Below are positions 1-10,610 of a stretch of DNA of 64,000 nt, in pieces. The stretch spans positions 25,124,753-25,188,752 of the forward strand of contig NC_068349.1 in the NCBI RefSeq assembly GCF_014633365.1, given 5' to 3'. A model generated the notes under the pieces. It was given only the letters and a program-made list of their open reading frames with translations. It was not told the origin of the DNA and did no database searches. A program made the translations under genes and the position numbers. Source of the stretch: Diospyros lotus. Its lineage: Eukaryota > Streptophyta > Magnoliopsida > Ericales > Ebenaceae. Positions within the stretch are counted from its first letter, which is position 1. Each line of letters begins with the position of its first letter.

Positions 1-1960
1 TAGTTTTTTTCGTTCTAAAAAATGGTTTCCTTACCCTGCCTGCATAAGTTATATTTAAAAGATTATTAGAACCACAATTCTTTCATGCTCTTTGGCCAAA
101 ATAATAATTGATTAAAATTGCTTGTTAGTCCATATAAATAATTTCTGCATCATTGCATTCCACATAGAATGGTAACTTGCACACAGCCTTCTTTTAGTAT
201 GAAACAAAGTGCTGAAAAATAGGCGTGGATTAAAGTTTGTGAAAAATAAATTGTTAAGAAAGTAATTTTGTGGTTTATGAACAATCTAATTACATAAATT
301 ATTTAGTAATATTTTGGGATCATCTGTCTGTGTCTTGTAATATGTGTAAAACATGGCTTTTAGAAACTTAATGTTTCTGGAGAATTCTGAATTTGAATGT
401 TGCCGTTTATCACGGTCTATTTCTTTTTAGCTAATCACTTTTATTTATCTAGTATTGTTCTAAGATGATCTCTTTTGGTCTCGTGTAAATCATCACTTTC
501 TGAAACTTATTGTTTGTTTGGGATTTTTGGCCCTGAACGTAGCGATTTATCAATGTCAATTTCTTTTTATCTTGTTGCATCCATTTATTTAATATTATTC
601 CTTCTAAAAGTTCTTGAATTGTCTTGGTTGCGTAACTTATATTGAAAATATTACTAGAACCACAACCCTTTCATGCTCCTTTGCCAAAATAATAATAAAT
701 AAAAATTGATTGTTAGTCCATGTAACTAATTTATGCATCTTTGTATTTCACGTAGAATGCTAATTTGCAGACATTCTTCTATTAATTTGAAAAATGCTCT
801 GAAAAATATGTGTCAATTAAAGTTAGTGAAAATATAATTTATTACGAAAGTGATTTTTGTGGGTTATGAACAATTTAATTACATCAATTATTTAGTATTA
901 TTGTTGGATCATCACTCGCTATCTTGTAATATGCGTAAACCATTGCTTTTTGAAACTTAATGTTTGTGGTGAATTTGGAATTTGAATGTTGTGGTTTATC
1001 AGGGCCTATTTCTTTTGAGCTAATCATTTCAATTTATCTAGTATTGTTCTTGGATAATCTCTTTTGAACTCATATAAATTATCGCTTTCTAAAATTTAAT
1101 GTCCGTGTGAAAATTTTGAACCTAAATGTTGTGGTTTATCAATGTCAATTTCCTTTTACCTACTTACATCCATTTATATAGTAGGACCACAACAATCCTT
1201 TCATAATAATATCAATGCTCGTACGCAAGATTGTTGGTTTATCAATCAATTTATATTGTTTCCTTACCCTCTTGCGTAGGTTATATTTAAAATATTATTA
1301 GAACCACAATCTTTTTATGCTCCTTGGCCATAATAATAATAGATTAAAATTGATTGTTGGTCCATATAAATAATTCCTGCATCATTGCATTCCACGTAGA
1401 ATGGTAACTTGCACATAGTTTTCTATTAATATGAAAAAAAAAAAGTGCTGAAAAATAGGTGTGGATTAAAGTTTGTGAAAAATAAATTGTTAAGAAAGTA
1501 ATTTTGTGGTTTATGAACAATCTATATACATAAATTATTTAGTAATGTTCTTGGATCATCTGTCTGTGCCTTGTAATATGTGTAAAACATGGCTTTTAGA
1601 AACTTAATGTTTGTGGAGAATCCTGAATTTGAATGTTGCGGTTTATCATGGCCCATTTCTTTTTAGCTAATCACTTTAATTGATCTATTATTGTTCTTGG
1701 ATTATCTCTTTTGATCTTGTGTAAATCATCATTTTCTGAAACTTAGTGTTTTTGTGGGATTTCTGAGCTTGAACGTAGCGATTTATCAATGTCAATCCCT
1801 TTTTATCTTGTTACATCCATTTATTTAGTATTATTCTTTCTAAAAGTGGTTGAATTATCTTTGTTGCGTAACTTATATTGAAAATATTATTAGAACCACA
1901 ATCCTTTCATGCTCTTGGCCAAAATAATTATAGACAAGAAATTGATTGTTGCCTTTTTTT
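1..1960. repeat. Diverged tandem repeat block, unit about 590-640 bp (left block)
   Basis: A landmark reading TTAGAACCACAAT followed by CTTTCATGCTC (with variants) recurs near 66, 654, 1298 and 1888. Each is followed by a segment about a pre-filled 'gttagtccatataa' and 'gcatcattgcattcc'. Inside each unit are two related sub-blocks of about 130 bp, sharing GAAACTTAATGTTTGTG, TTTGAATGTTG, GGTTTATCA and TTTCTTTTTAGCTAAT, so the long unit itself looks like a duplicated shorter one. Copies differ by many substitutions and small indels, so the block is old. The pattern breaks near 1955, in the phrase 'aaattgattgttg'. The same family returns at about 12222-13819. No long reading frame or LTR termini are visible and I cannot assign it to a named family. 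Confidence 0.75.
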
Positions 1961-2589
1961 TGTTTATGAGAAGGTAGTGCAGGGACCTTGTTAATCTTTG
2001 TACCTTGGAGCTTAATTACATTAGAGATTGCATTTCTTCAAGACGTTAATGTCTTAGTATCACCTCTTTCATTTATTAGATTTTAATTTTTTTTTTGTTG
2101 GTTTTATGTTTGTGTATTGAATGTTGTGTTATGGAATTTGTTTTCTCCACATATATGCATGTTTATTTTCTGTCAATCTATGGTGTGATAATCATGGTTT
2201 TTGACACACTCCCTCTTCCTCGTTCCCTACATTTCATCTTTGCCTTTCTCATCATTATCTTCCTACTACTCCATGTCAAAAAATGGTCACTGCTTAACAA
2301 AGTTTGAACATAAATCAGTCCAAACTTATGGAATAAACAATATTATTCATCCTCTTTTTGTTTGCTTTTTGATCCTTTATTTTGACGAATCCCATAGTAC
2401 CTTAGGGTCACTAAGTAGTTGACGTTTTGTACGTTACTTGACAATTCCTGGTAGATTACAATTACAAAGTTGACACTGTAAATTTTTTGGCATTCCTTGG
2501 GCACATAGGAATTTACAATGTACATTTTCTGCATCTAGTTTTCAATCCAAACCCATCCCCAAGTTCATCATGAAAACCTCTACATATTA
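1961..2589. other. Unassigned AT-rich sequence
   Basis: There is no recognisable gene, RNA or element. The only open frames are short (up to about 73 codons), overlap one another in different frames, are rich in Phe, Leu and Ser, and look like nothing I know. The stretch lies between the end of the left 600-bp repeat block and a possible LTR terminus. Confidence 0.4.
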
Positions 2590-2923
2590 CCCTTGTGTTG
2601 CTTGGGTACACCCCTTCGTGTTTGTGTTGTATATAAAAACGTTTTAGATAAAATAACACAGTGTTGCTAATATTGGGCACTTACGTCAACTGTGGCCTAG
2701 TTTTAGTTAGTTGACCATAGTTATCTAGAATGCTTGCTAAATTTTCTATTATTTTCAGTTGACTGTGGCTTCATCTCCGGTCTTGCAGTAGCCTATTTAA
2801 TTTTCCATGGTTCCTTCCACTTTAAGTTGTTAACTTTGCCAAAGTTAATAATCAATTGCAAAAAATGCAATTTCGCTTCTATTGAAATATTCTCTATAAC
2901 ACCATGTAATCTGGGGTATTACA
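2590..2923 (-). mobile_element. Possible LTR fragment, terminus at 2923
   Basis: Read on the minus strand from 2923, the sequence begins TGTAATACCCCAGATTACAT, the typical start of plant chromovirus-type (Ty3/gypsy) LTRs. It resembles the minus-strand start of the LTR at 40773 (TGTAATACCCGATATTACAT). Further along the minus strand is a TATA-like stretch at about 2630-2640 (TTTTATATACAAC). The other terminus and a target duplication were not found, so the lower boundary is arbitrary. It could be a truncated LTR or a chance terminus-like motif. Confidence 0.35.
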
Positions 2924-5489
2924 CTTCCAGCTCCCAAACCCACATTATTGCAACACCTTAGATTTACCTAATGCATGCTAAGTTAAGAAAAAGTTGAAAA
3001 GCTTTATTATGATTACCCTGCTCACTCGCTCTCTCTCCTAGCCATTTTATATTTCTCCTTTTACAGGTTATATGACACTCGAAAATGATTTCTTAAATGA
3101 CCAAATTGGCATCTAAATGGTCTCTTACACATCCTCAAACACTTGGTAAAGTTTTCCACCTAAATCACCCATGCACTGTGCACTCTAATTGCTTTTGTCC
3201 CCCTTCTTTGATCACCCATACCTAACTAGGAATCCATACCAGCCATCAGTTTTGAACCTTTACATTCTCAGTTATTAACATGCTAAAAATTGGTATAAAG
3301 ATCCATTGTGCTTGAGAGGGGCCTAAGTATGGCCTAATATTCAATTTGCTAAATCCAAACCAAAATACACAAATCTTGGTATTTCTAGATCTCCTTAGCT
3401 CAGACTAGTAACATACTGGGAATTTGCATTGTAATTCATTAGGATCTTAAAAATCAGCTTCTTGTCAAGCACTGAAAAACTGTCAACTAGCCTAGAGAAT
3501 GGACCTCACAGTATGTCTGCTATCATAAGCTCAATCAGTGCCCACACTCGATTGGCCGATAGTCGATCCTCTCTACCGTCTATTTTCCACAATTGACCTT
3601 ATCGTGCAGTTTTACTCGGCTCTCAGCTCCTCTTAGGCTTAGTCGATCCTAAACTTTACTTTCCACTAAATTGACAATCCTATTTGCATTCTGTTGTCAC
3701 AGTTGACCTTATAGTAAAATTCTAGTTTGATGTTTATCACAATGATGTTTATCAGTCCCTTACCGGCCCCAAATTTGTTCAGCTTTCACACTGGTCCTTT
3801 GAACTAAAGGCAAGCTGAAACTCAATTAAGATTCTCTCTCTCTCTCTCTCTCTGTCTCTTTCTCAAGCAACCACACCCATTCATAAGGGTATTTGGCTAT
3901 ATAGAGAGAAAAAAAAGCAGTCAGCATAACCTTGCTTTATCCTTCCCGGCTTAAATTTTCACAAGAGAAAAGAACGATATATAGCTTAAAACAATTAACA
4001 GCACTCAGTTATGCTTAATTACACAAAGAGTTGCTTAGGACTAAATTCTGCCAATCCCACAAAGAGATGAAGATAATACTGATTTCTTCTTGCCGCCTTA
4101 CAGAATCCCAACGCTGGTGAGAGACTCTGATTAAGTTGCTTATTTTCAAACTAGTTTGTTGGATCCTTGAATTTGTCACAAAGATATGCCTCAGCTTACC
4201 ACATATCAACTTCTCTAGAATTTCAGCTCAAACCAAGGTGACATCAGCCCAGCCTACACACACTGTTGACAGTTCATCAAAACAGACCACATTTTCCTTC
4301 CAGCTGTTGGCAATTTTACTTTCCCATCTGTAGTTTCCTTGCATCATCCTATTGTCAATTGTTCTCCTAGGAAACTTAGTCTCAACCATCTTTATGGCTA
4401 TTCATCTGCTATTCACAGAGTCTCGCAGGCACTCTGAGGGCATGGAGTGTCACACTTTGACTTGCTCATTTGTGGACAACTCATGAGACATTACAATTAT
4501 AAACTTTTTGTTGAGTTCTTAAGTATATTGGTTTTGGTATTGGGGATGGGTACATAGTTAAATTTTATTTGCATTACTGGTCTGGCTATAGGAATGTTCA
4601 TACAAGATGTGACTGTTAGTGGGTGGTTCGAGTTATCCTCTAATGGCATTATATGGTCTCCTATGTTAGGTGGAATCTGTATGATCATAAAATTTACTCT
4701 ATGACAACCTTTTTGGTTATTTTTACCCAAAAAAAAGAAACATTTTCAGGTATGTTTTTGAAGCAGGGCATTTCAAGACAAAGGGGTGGATACATGGAAG
4801 TTTGTGCCCTCAAGGGAGATCCTTTTCAATTCTTTTATTTTAATGCTACAGTTGCTTTAAGTCGTAAGGACTTTACTTCAATCTGTAAACCAAATCTTCC
4901 TTACCTCTTACTTGAAAACTTTCCAGTTGCTTGATATAAATTAATTTTTCAAATCACCATGAAGGAATATTGTTTCCAAATCTATACATGCAATCTTTAA
5001 ATCTTTCTAGCTGCTAGACCATGTACTACTCTAATGATGACACCTTCAAAACTTGGGAGAAGATTTCTTCAAAATACACTCCTCTTTGCTTAAAGCCTTT
5101 TATTGAAAGTCTTGCTTTATACCTAGGCTGCAAAACATTCTCTTCAGTTTTCAACATGTACACCTGTTTATTCTTGAGTTCTCTTTCACATTCACGCAAC
5201 TTTTATCTGCTCATAAGTATTGTTGTCATGTAAAGCGCATCTAACCATTTTAATATGTTATGGCTTTTCCATAACTGTCCAACTTTTGCCCACCAATGAG
5301 CATCGTGTGATCTACAAGAGAATATCTAATTGAAGGTTGTCTAGCTGTAGAAGAGCTTATCTCTATTGATTTTCAGCCGATAACTTTGCTCCATACTTCA
5401 GATGCTTTGCAGTTATTGAATTTTCAAATTTAGTTTCATTGCCTTTATGCTCAACTGCATGATTAACTGTTTGAATTATTTTGATCACA
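2924..5489. other. Unassigned sequence with a CT microsatellite
   Basis: No gene is recognised. A (TC)n tract of about 21 bases lies at 3833-3853, with shorter TC runs after it. The stretch 3540-3720 contains two related phrases, each combining 'agtcgatcct' with 'attgacctta', which suggests an internal duplication of repeat DNA. Open frames do not exceed about 93 codons and have no visible domain. It may contain the 3' part of the adjacent copia relic, but I found no reverse transcriptase or RNase H motif and no second copy of the LTR seen at 7761-8095. Confidence 0.35.
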
Positions 5490-5491
5490 TT

Positions 5492-6297
5492 TTAGGTCTT
5501 GAGTTTCTGCTCTTGTCTAATATATTCAATGGTCTTATCTCTCCAGAAGAACATCTCTACTCCTCTCCGCTCTCTTAGCAATTGGATCCTATAGTTTATG
5601 GTCAAAGTCATGATGAAAGGAAGATACATTGCTTTGCTTAGAATCAAACTTTCATATCCATCCTCTGAAATGTGCTCATAAACAACACAACCAAACACCT
5701 TCAAGTGTTTGTAGGAAACATTCTTTTTGGATCACACCTATACTGGCACATCAGTCTACACAGGAGGTAAAGGTGAGAGGTTAATCAAATCCATAGTTGT
5801 CCTCATTGCCTCATCCCAGAAGATCTTCAGCAACTTTGCTTTTTTCATGTGTTTGCACGATTTATTCATTTTACTGCATTATTTTCTGAAGATTTTTTTA
5901 TAGTAATTATCTGATGCTTTATGTCTTAACTTTTGCAATAATCATCAATCGTTCCCTTGTACTTCCCTCCATTATTTGTTCAGATGCACTTCAACTTTCT
6001 ACCTGTTTCTCTTTTGAACACTAGTTTGAAATTTTTTAGACAAATCTAACACTTGGCCTTTAGTTTTTAATGCATAAGCCCGACCTTTCTAGAGAAATCA
6101 TTGATAAATGTAACAAAGTACAATGCATCATTGAGTGCCCTATTCGTCAAGAGTGCACAAAATTTAAAATATGTAATTCTTTTGAATGGAGGAAAATTCT
6201 TAAAATTAATTAGCCATTGCTTACTTGGTAAACAATGCTCACAGTTCCTTAACAACGCACTTTTCATACCTAGCAGCAAATTCTTCTTGATTAGCAA
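5492..6297 (-). pseudogene. copia GAG-pre-integrase and integrase remnant
   Basis: From 6297 down, the peptide includes LLLGMKSALLRNCEHCLPSK, the GAG-pre-integrase zinc-binding segment, then ALYFVTFINDFSRKVG, the start of the integrase catalytic core. Near 5850-5770 the minus strand encodes AKLLKIFWDEAMRTTMDLIN, and from 5704 MKVFGCVVYEHISEDGYESL, the end of the core. Several stops and frameshifts separate these pieces. The integrase would have joined element cDNA to chromosomal DNA. The matches are recognised by eye from family patterns. Confidence 0.75.
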
Positions 6298-6468
6298 AAT
6301 TGAAACCCTTTTGACTCATAGCTTTTCATGCCCAAGTCTTCTTTGCTTACTTGGTAAACAATGCTCACAGTTCCTTAACAACGCACTTTTCATACCTAGC
6401 AGCAAATTCTTCTTGATTAGCAAAATTGAAACCCTTTTGACTCATAGCTTTTCATGCCCAAGTCTTCT
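6217..6468. repeat. Exact 126-bp tandem duplication inside the copia relic
   Basis: 6217-6342 is repeated without any difference I can see at 6343-6468. Both copies start TTGCTTACTTGGTAAACAAT and end CCCAAGTCTTCT. The unit is 42 codons long, so it keeps frame in the antisense direction and creates a misleading 138-codon plus-strand frame with a doubled peptide. The copies are identical while the rest of the relic is decayed, so the duplication is much younger than the insertion, or is an assembly artefact. Confidence 0.9.
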
Positions 6469-6536
6469 GGGCTATAACTCTGTCGTCTTCCCACTCTCTA
6501 ATGCATTCACTTTTTGACTGCATAGCTTTGCTTGCA

Positions 6537-6880
6537 TCAAGTAGAGTGCATTATGTATTTTTTCCTTTGGTCACTATAAGAGAGCCCTTCAAAAATTCTC
6601 TCTTCCCTTCGCTGAAGGTGTCTATGCCCTTGATCATCAGGCTTCTTAACAAAAATTAAATTTAGATTGATCTTTGGTGCATGTATGACATCTTTGAATG
6701 CTAATTTGCAATATGTGTTAGTCTCTAAGCAAAAATCTCCCATGCCCATAATTTGGAAACACCATTATGCCTCATTTTGATAATGTCAAAACCACCTGCT
6801 TGGTAAGTTGGAAAAAAAATTCTATCCTAGATGTAACATGGATGGATGCACTGCTATCAATAATCCAATTTGACTGTTGG
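6537..6880 (-). pseudogene. copia protease region remnant
   Basis: On the minus strand near 6870-6845 the peptide NWIIDSSASIH appears. This is the retroviral-type aspartic protease active site, normally D-S/T-G, with glycine replaced by serine. It is followed (6749 to 6537) by GMGDFCLETNTYCKLAFKDV and by HAPKINLNLIFV, the segment typical of copia polyproteins between protease and integrase. The active-site change and breaks in frame indicate an inactive copy. Confidence 0.7.
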
Positions 6881-6900
6881 CATGATAAACTCATATGATT

Positions 6901-7605
6901 CTAGTTACTGATTGTAATTACATCCTCTGAAGTGGTTGCAACAGTCTCCTGGTCACCTTTATCTTTTTGCTGTTGCCTTTTCCACTTGAAGGAATCTTTC
7001 TTTATGTGGCCTGTCTTTTGGCAATGATGGCACTCAGCATCGTTGTTAACTTGAATGAACTTTTGGAATTCCCTCAATATATTCTTGACCCCTACTCTTG
7101 CTCCTTCCCTTATTTTTAATAAATAAAGCTTCAAAGTGAGAGGATGAACCAACTTCCTTTCTTCGTGTTTTTTTCCTTTAATGAACTTCTGTTAGCAATA
7201 GCATCTGGGGTATGTGAGGCATTATGACTAAGAAAGTTTCCCCACTATCCAAAATGGAGCTTAGAAGAAATAAGTCCGACACTTCATCATCAAAAGCAAT
7301 TTCATACTCTGAAGCTGATTAGTAATTCTCTACATTTCATTCAAATGATTAGTCATAGGAGTTTCATCGTAATATTTCAGGATTAAGAAGTATCTATTGA
7401 TGGCTGTTTTCTAATTTCTTCCTGAAAGAACAAGCCTAGGTCTCATTGTCAACATGATGGTAAATATTATCACCTAGTCATGTATGGATAAACCCAACAA
7501 CCTGTCTTTTCAGCAATTTCCAATTGTCATGAATCACCTCCTTTGGTTTAGCCAAAACACCAGTAATAGGTTGGTGAAACTTATTGCAATTGAGTAGACC
7601 TTCCA
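6901..7605 (-). pseudogene. copia gag remnant with degenerate zinc knuckle
   Basis: A start codon at 7605-7603 opens MEGLLNCNKFHQPITGVLAK, followed by DNWKLLKRQVVGFI, which resembles the N-terminus of plant copia Gag (UBN2-type domain, capsid). Stops then interrupt the frame. At about 7035-6985 the peptide CHHCQKTGHIKKDS appears, followed by basic KWKRQQQKDK. This is the CX2CX4HX4C nucleic-acid-binding knuckle with its last cysteine changed to serine, so metal binding should be lost. Gag would coat genomic RNA in the cytoplasmic particle; this copy cannot be translated whole. Confidence 0.75.
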
Positions 7606-7746
7606 TTTTCCTTTTCTTAATATGGTAATTGTTTTTGCTTAACCTAATCACCCTCCTAGTCCTTTGGCTCGGCCCAAAATTAAATAAATAAATAACTCTC
7701 CTAGTATTTGCCTTGATAATTACCACAATGAAATAAATAAACCAGA

Positions 7747-7758
7747 GCTCTGATACTA
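7747..7758 (-). promoter_or_regulatory. Retrotransposon primer binding site (initiator tRNA-Met type)
   Basis: On the minus strand the 12 bases read TAGTATCAGAGC. They match the canonical plant copia site TGGTATCAGAGC, complementary to the 3' end of initiator tRNA-Met, with one mismatch. It starts two bases inside the LTR end, the normal spacing. This is the position where minus-strand DNA synthesis would have been primed. Confidence 0.8.
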
Positions 7759-7760
7759 GT

Positions 7761-8095
7761 TGTTGATAGAATATCCAAATAACTAAATAAATCAACAAAT
7801 CAAATCAAATTATAGTGCCAAACAACCACACAAGAACACAAGATCTTATGTGGAGAATCTTTCAATGTGAAGAGATAAACCGTGGGAGATCTCCAACAAA
7901 ATTCCACTATCAACAATCAATGTATACAAGAAGTTCTGCCTCCAATGGGCTCACAACAACCAAATATCAACTTCTTATAACCAAGATGATGCACATGAAA
8001 CTAACTGCAGTTGATTGCATGTGCTTGTCAAAAAAATAGTTCACTTGAAAGGAAGTAATCTAGAGAGAGAGTGAGAATGTCTATGATGTGCAACA
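7761..8095 (-). repeat. Copia 5' LTR (335 bp)
   Basis: The segment begins TGTTGATAGA and ends GTGCAACA on the plus strand, giving 5-base inverted termini TGTTG/CAACA as in copia LTRs. One side directly abuts the tRNA-Met-like primer site, which fixes that boundary. The body contains the AACACAAGATCTTATGTGGA phrase typical of copia LTR transcripts. The other LTR was not found, so no target duplication can be tested. Confidence 0.75.
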
Positions 8096-8290
8096 GGCCT
8101 TCTTTCCTAGCCATCACGCTAAGTTTATTTATGTGCACGTTCCTAGAGTTGATTTATTTGGCTACTCCTGTAAAACCTGATATGGAACATCTTTTTGGTT
8201 GTGTTTTGAGATGGAATAGCTGCAATATCATTTACTTAATTTTGGTGCCTAAATTGGTCAGATATTTGAATTATTATTTTGTTATGTCAG
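8096..8290. other. Probable intron remnant between copia LTR and first surviving methyltransferase exon
   Basis: The sequence is T-rich and ends in TTATTTTGTTATGTCAG, a good plant splice acceptor, directly before the exon at 8291. No coding similarity is visible. The 5' exons of the gene, including those for the expected N-terminal membrane anchor, are not seen upstream; the copia LTR occupies that position. Confidence 0.45.
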
Positions 8291-9189
8291 ATATGGCATA
8301 GCAACATGCCATACAACAAAATAGCAGATAGGAAAGGTCACCAAGGATGGATGAAAGAGGAAGGTCCATATTTCATTTTTCCTGGTGGTGGAACAATGTT
8401 CCCAGATGGAGCTGTGCAATATATTGAGAAGCTTAAGCAGTATATTCCCATAGCAGGTGGAGTTCTAAGGACAGCTCTTGATATGGGATGTGGGGTAGGA
8501 AACTTGACCCTTTTGTTTTCATGGGGTTCGAATTGATGAGTGTACTTTCTGAAGATCGTTTAATTTTTATGCACATGTAGGTTGCAAGTTTTGGTGGGTA
8601 TCTCTTATCTGAAGATGTTTTAACTCTCTCCTTTGCTCCAAGAGATTCACACAAAGCACAAATACAGTTTGCTCTGGAAAGAGGAATACCAGCATTTGTC
8701 GCAATGCTTGGAACTCGAAGATTTCCATTTCCTCCCTTCTCATTTGACTTGGTTCACTGCTCTCGATGTTTGATCCCTTTTTCAGCATATGGTAAGTTTC
8801 TTTAATTTGCATGCTCCATCATTATATGCTTATTGTGTTCATTCTTTATCATAAAATGTCATGCTTTGCAGATGCATCATATTTTATTGAAGTGGACCGG
8901 TTGTTTCGCCTTGGGGCATATTCAGTTATCTCAGGTCCCCCTGTCCAATGGCCTAAACAAGACAAGGAATGGGCAGATCTCGGGCATTGTGTTATGAGTT
9001 GATTGTAGTAGACGGGAACGCTGTCATTTGGAAGAAACCTAATGGGGATTCATGTCTACCAAATCAAAATGAATTTGGGCTAAAACATTGCGATGAGTCT
9101 GACGACCCAAGTCGTGCATGGTAATTGTCCTTTGACTGCCTTTTTTCTTAATTTTCCCTCTTTGTATTTTCACATAATGCAAGGCAAAA

Positions 9190-10065
9190 AAGGCTGGGTA
9201 ATGAAGAACCAACATCTGCAAAATATGAGTGTTACAAAGATGAGGGGGTTAAGATAGGTGTGTAGTCACACAAGAAAAGATAAAATTAAAAATGTGGTTA
9301 TGTATAATAAGGTTGGAGTGACTTCTATTGAAGATAAGATGTATGACACTTTATTAAGATGAGTTGGTAATATGAGGGGGAGACCAATAGAGACTCTTGT
9401 GAGGAGGATGGATGAAATGGACCAAGTATCTAGCAAAGGAGGCAGAGGAAGACAAAGAAAAACTTGATGGGCGACATTTAGGGGTGGGTTTACTTGTAGA
9501 AAATGTTTTCCCAGATTTCCAGTTTTCTATAAAATCTCTAGTTCTCATTTTCTATAGAAAATTTAAAAAATACGTTCAAATGTTAGAAGTGTAGAAAATT
9601 AATTTTCAATCTAGAGAATTAGACCATATGTTTGAAAAAGAGTTAACAGAGAAGTTTTTCTTTATACAATTGTAACTTTGTGTTGGAGAAGGAGATGGAG
9701 ATTATTTGAGAAAATTTTTGTGGAAAACTGTGTTTTTCAAATCTCCAAATTAGTATGGAAATTTTGGAAAACTCGTTTAGGAGTTTTTTAGTTAAGTTCA
9801 ATTTTGGAGAATTACGTTTTCCAAATCTTCATTTTCTGTTTATAAAATTTTTGTATTTGAACAAATCTTTAATTTTCTATTTTCAGTGGAGTAATGTTTC
9901 TGTGGAAAATTGGGGATGTTTTCCACAACTAACAGTTCCTTCGGTATGAAATGAGTTATAAGGGCGTTATAGAAGATAAGGCTATAGATAGAAATGGCTG
10001 GCAAGCTAGAATTCATTTAGTCAACCCGAGAGTGGATAAAGGCTTGATATGTTGTTGTATTGTCA
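9190..10065 (+). mobile_element. LINE (L1-type) 3' reverse-transcriptase tail, split by another insertion
   Basis: The plus strand reads WVMKNQHLQNMSVTKMRG, then CSHTRKDKIKNVV and VGVTSIEDKM from about 9195 to 9345, then GRGRQRKT near 9440-9465. This is the C-terminal pattern of plant LINE reverse transcriptases. The remaining end, AIDRNGWQARIHLVNP, resumes at about 9980-10035. Stops interrupt it throughout. The gap between the two parts (about 9484-9932) is a separate insertion. The LINE lies in the same orientation as the methyltransferase pseudogene, inside its third intron. A poly(A) tail and target duplication were not identified. Confidence 0.75.
9484..9932. mobile_element. MITE-like insertion with GGAAAAC-rich inverted ends
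   Basis: The left end reads ACTTGTAGAAAATGTTTTCC. The reverse complement of the right end reads TAGTTGTGGAAAACATCCCC, so the termini are imperfect inverted repeats. The interior is AT-rich with several further copies of GAAAA/TTTTC motifs and no coding capacity. Plant non-autonomous DNA elements with such ends are common. The insertion separates the two halves of the LINE, which makes it younger than the LINE. I could not define an exact target duplication, so the limits are accurate to about 15 bp. Confidence 0.5.
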
Positions 10066-10610
10066 CTTAAATCTTCTAATGCAATTGCTGGAGCATGAAA
10101 CATCTTTTTTATGTTCCATATTGGGTTATGTTATGTAGCTTTTGTACAAGGTGTTGAATGACTAAGGTCTTCCTAACCCCTCAACATTGGACTAGTGCTT
10201 AAGATTAACATTATTGACCTGAACTTGTTAAAATAATTAGGTGTATTTCAATCTGAGATGAAGTCTTTTGCAGGTATTTCAAGTTAAAGAAATGTGCCAC
10301 CAGGATATCGTCTGTGAAAGGAAAATATGCTGTTGGGGTGATTCCAAAGTGGCCAGATAGGCTAACAAAGGCTCCCTCAAGGGTTAAGATTATGAAAAAT
10401 GGAATTAATATGTTTGATGCTGATAGCCGGCGGTGGCAAGGAGAGTTGCTTACTATAAAACTTCTTTGAACTTGAAGCTTGGCACTTCAGCTGTACGAAA
10501 TGTTATGGACATGAATGCATTTTTTGGAGGCTTAGCTGCTGCATTATCATCTGATCCTTTGTGGGTGACGTCATTTATGACAGAGGCCTAATTGGAGTTT
10601 ACCATGACTG

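Larger units (their letters stand above)
5490..8095 (-). mobile_element. Ty1-copia retrotransposon relic, minus strand, 3' half missing
   Basis: The order on the minus strand is LTR (8095-7761), primer binding site (7758-7747), gag (from 7605), protease region (about 6880-6537), GAG-pre-integrase and integrase (about 6297-5490). This is the Ty1-copia order, in which integrase precedes reverse transcriptase. Beyond about 5490 no reverse transcriptase, RNase H or second LTR is recognisable. The coding part has many stops and frameshifts and a 126-bp internal tandem duplication, so the element is dead. It lies immediately upstream of the surviving part of the methyltransferase pseudogene. The internal architecture is confident; the 3' limit is not. 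Confidence 0.85.
8291..10610 (+). pseudogene. QUASIMODO3/PMT13-like methyltransferase pseudogene (DUF248 family), truncated and frameshifted
   Basis: Four exons survive: 8291-8494, 8581-8791, 8872-9120 and 10274-10610, each bounded by GT-AG. They encode IWHSNMPYNKIADRKGHQGW, the SAM-binding motif LDMGCG followed after the intron by VASFGGYLL, then PPVQWPKQDKEWADL, NEFGLKHCDESDDPSRAW, IPKWPDRLTKAPSR and VRNVMDMNAFFGG. These are signatures of the plant DUF248 methyltransferases; the wording is closest to QUA3/PMT13, a Golgi type II membrane protein implicated in pectin (homogalacturonan) methylation. Lesions: a small deletion with frameshift near 8981, producing a stop at 9000-9002; a 1-base loss between 10436 and 10437, leading to TGA within 26 bases; and a deletion near 10569 removing about 13 residues, with another frameshift. 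The N-terminus and everything after VYHDW are missing. Intron 3 (9121-10273) is enlarged by a LINE and a MITE-like insertion. The assignment to the family is strong; to QUA3 specifically, moderate. Confidence 0.85.

Noticed and set aside
2095..2422. Two overlapping frames of about 70 codons
   Set aside because: They are in different frames over AT-rich DNA, have no homology I recognise and no supporting gene structure.
6101..6517. 138-codon plus-strand frame with a doubled peptide
   Set aside because: It is antisense to the copia integrase region; the doubled peptide is the 126-bp DNA duplication.
8811..9002. Separate small gene at 8811-9002
   Set aside because: It is intron 2 plus exon 3 of the methyltransferase pseudogene, ending at a frameshift-induced stop.
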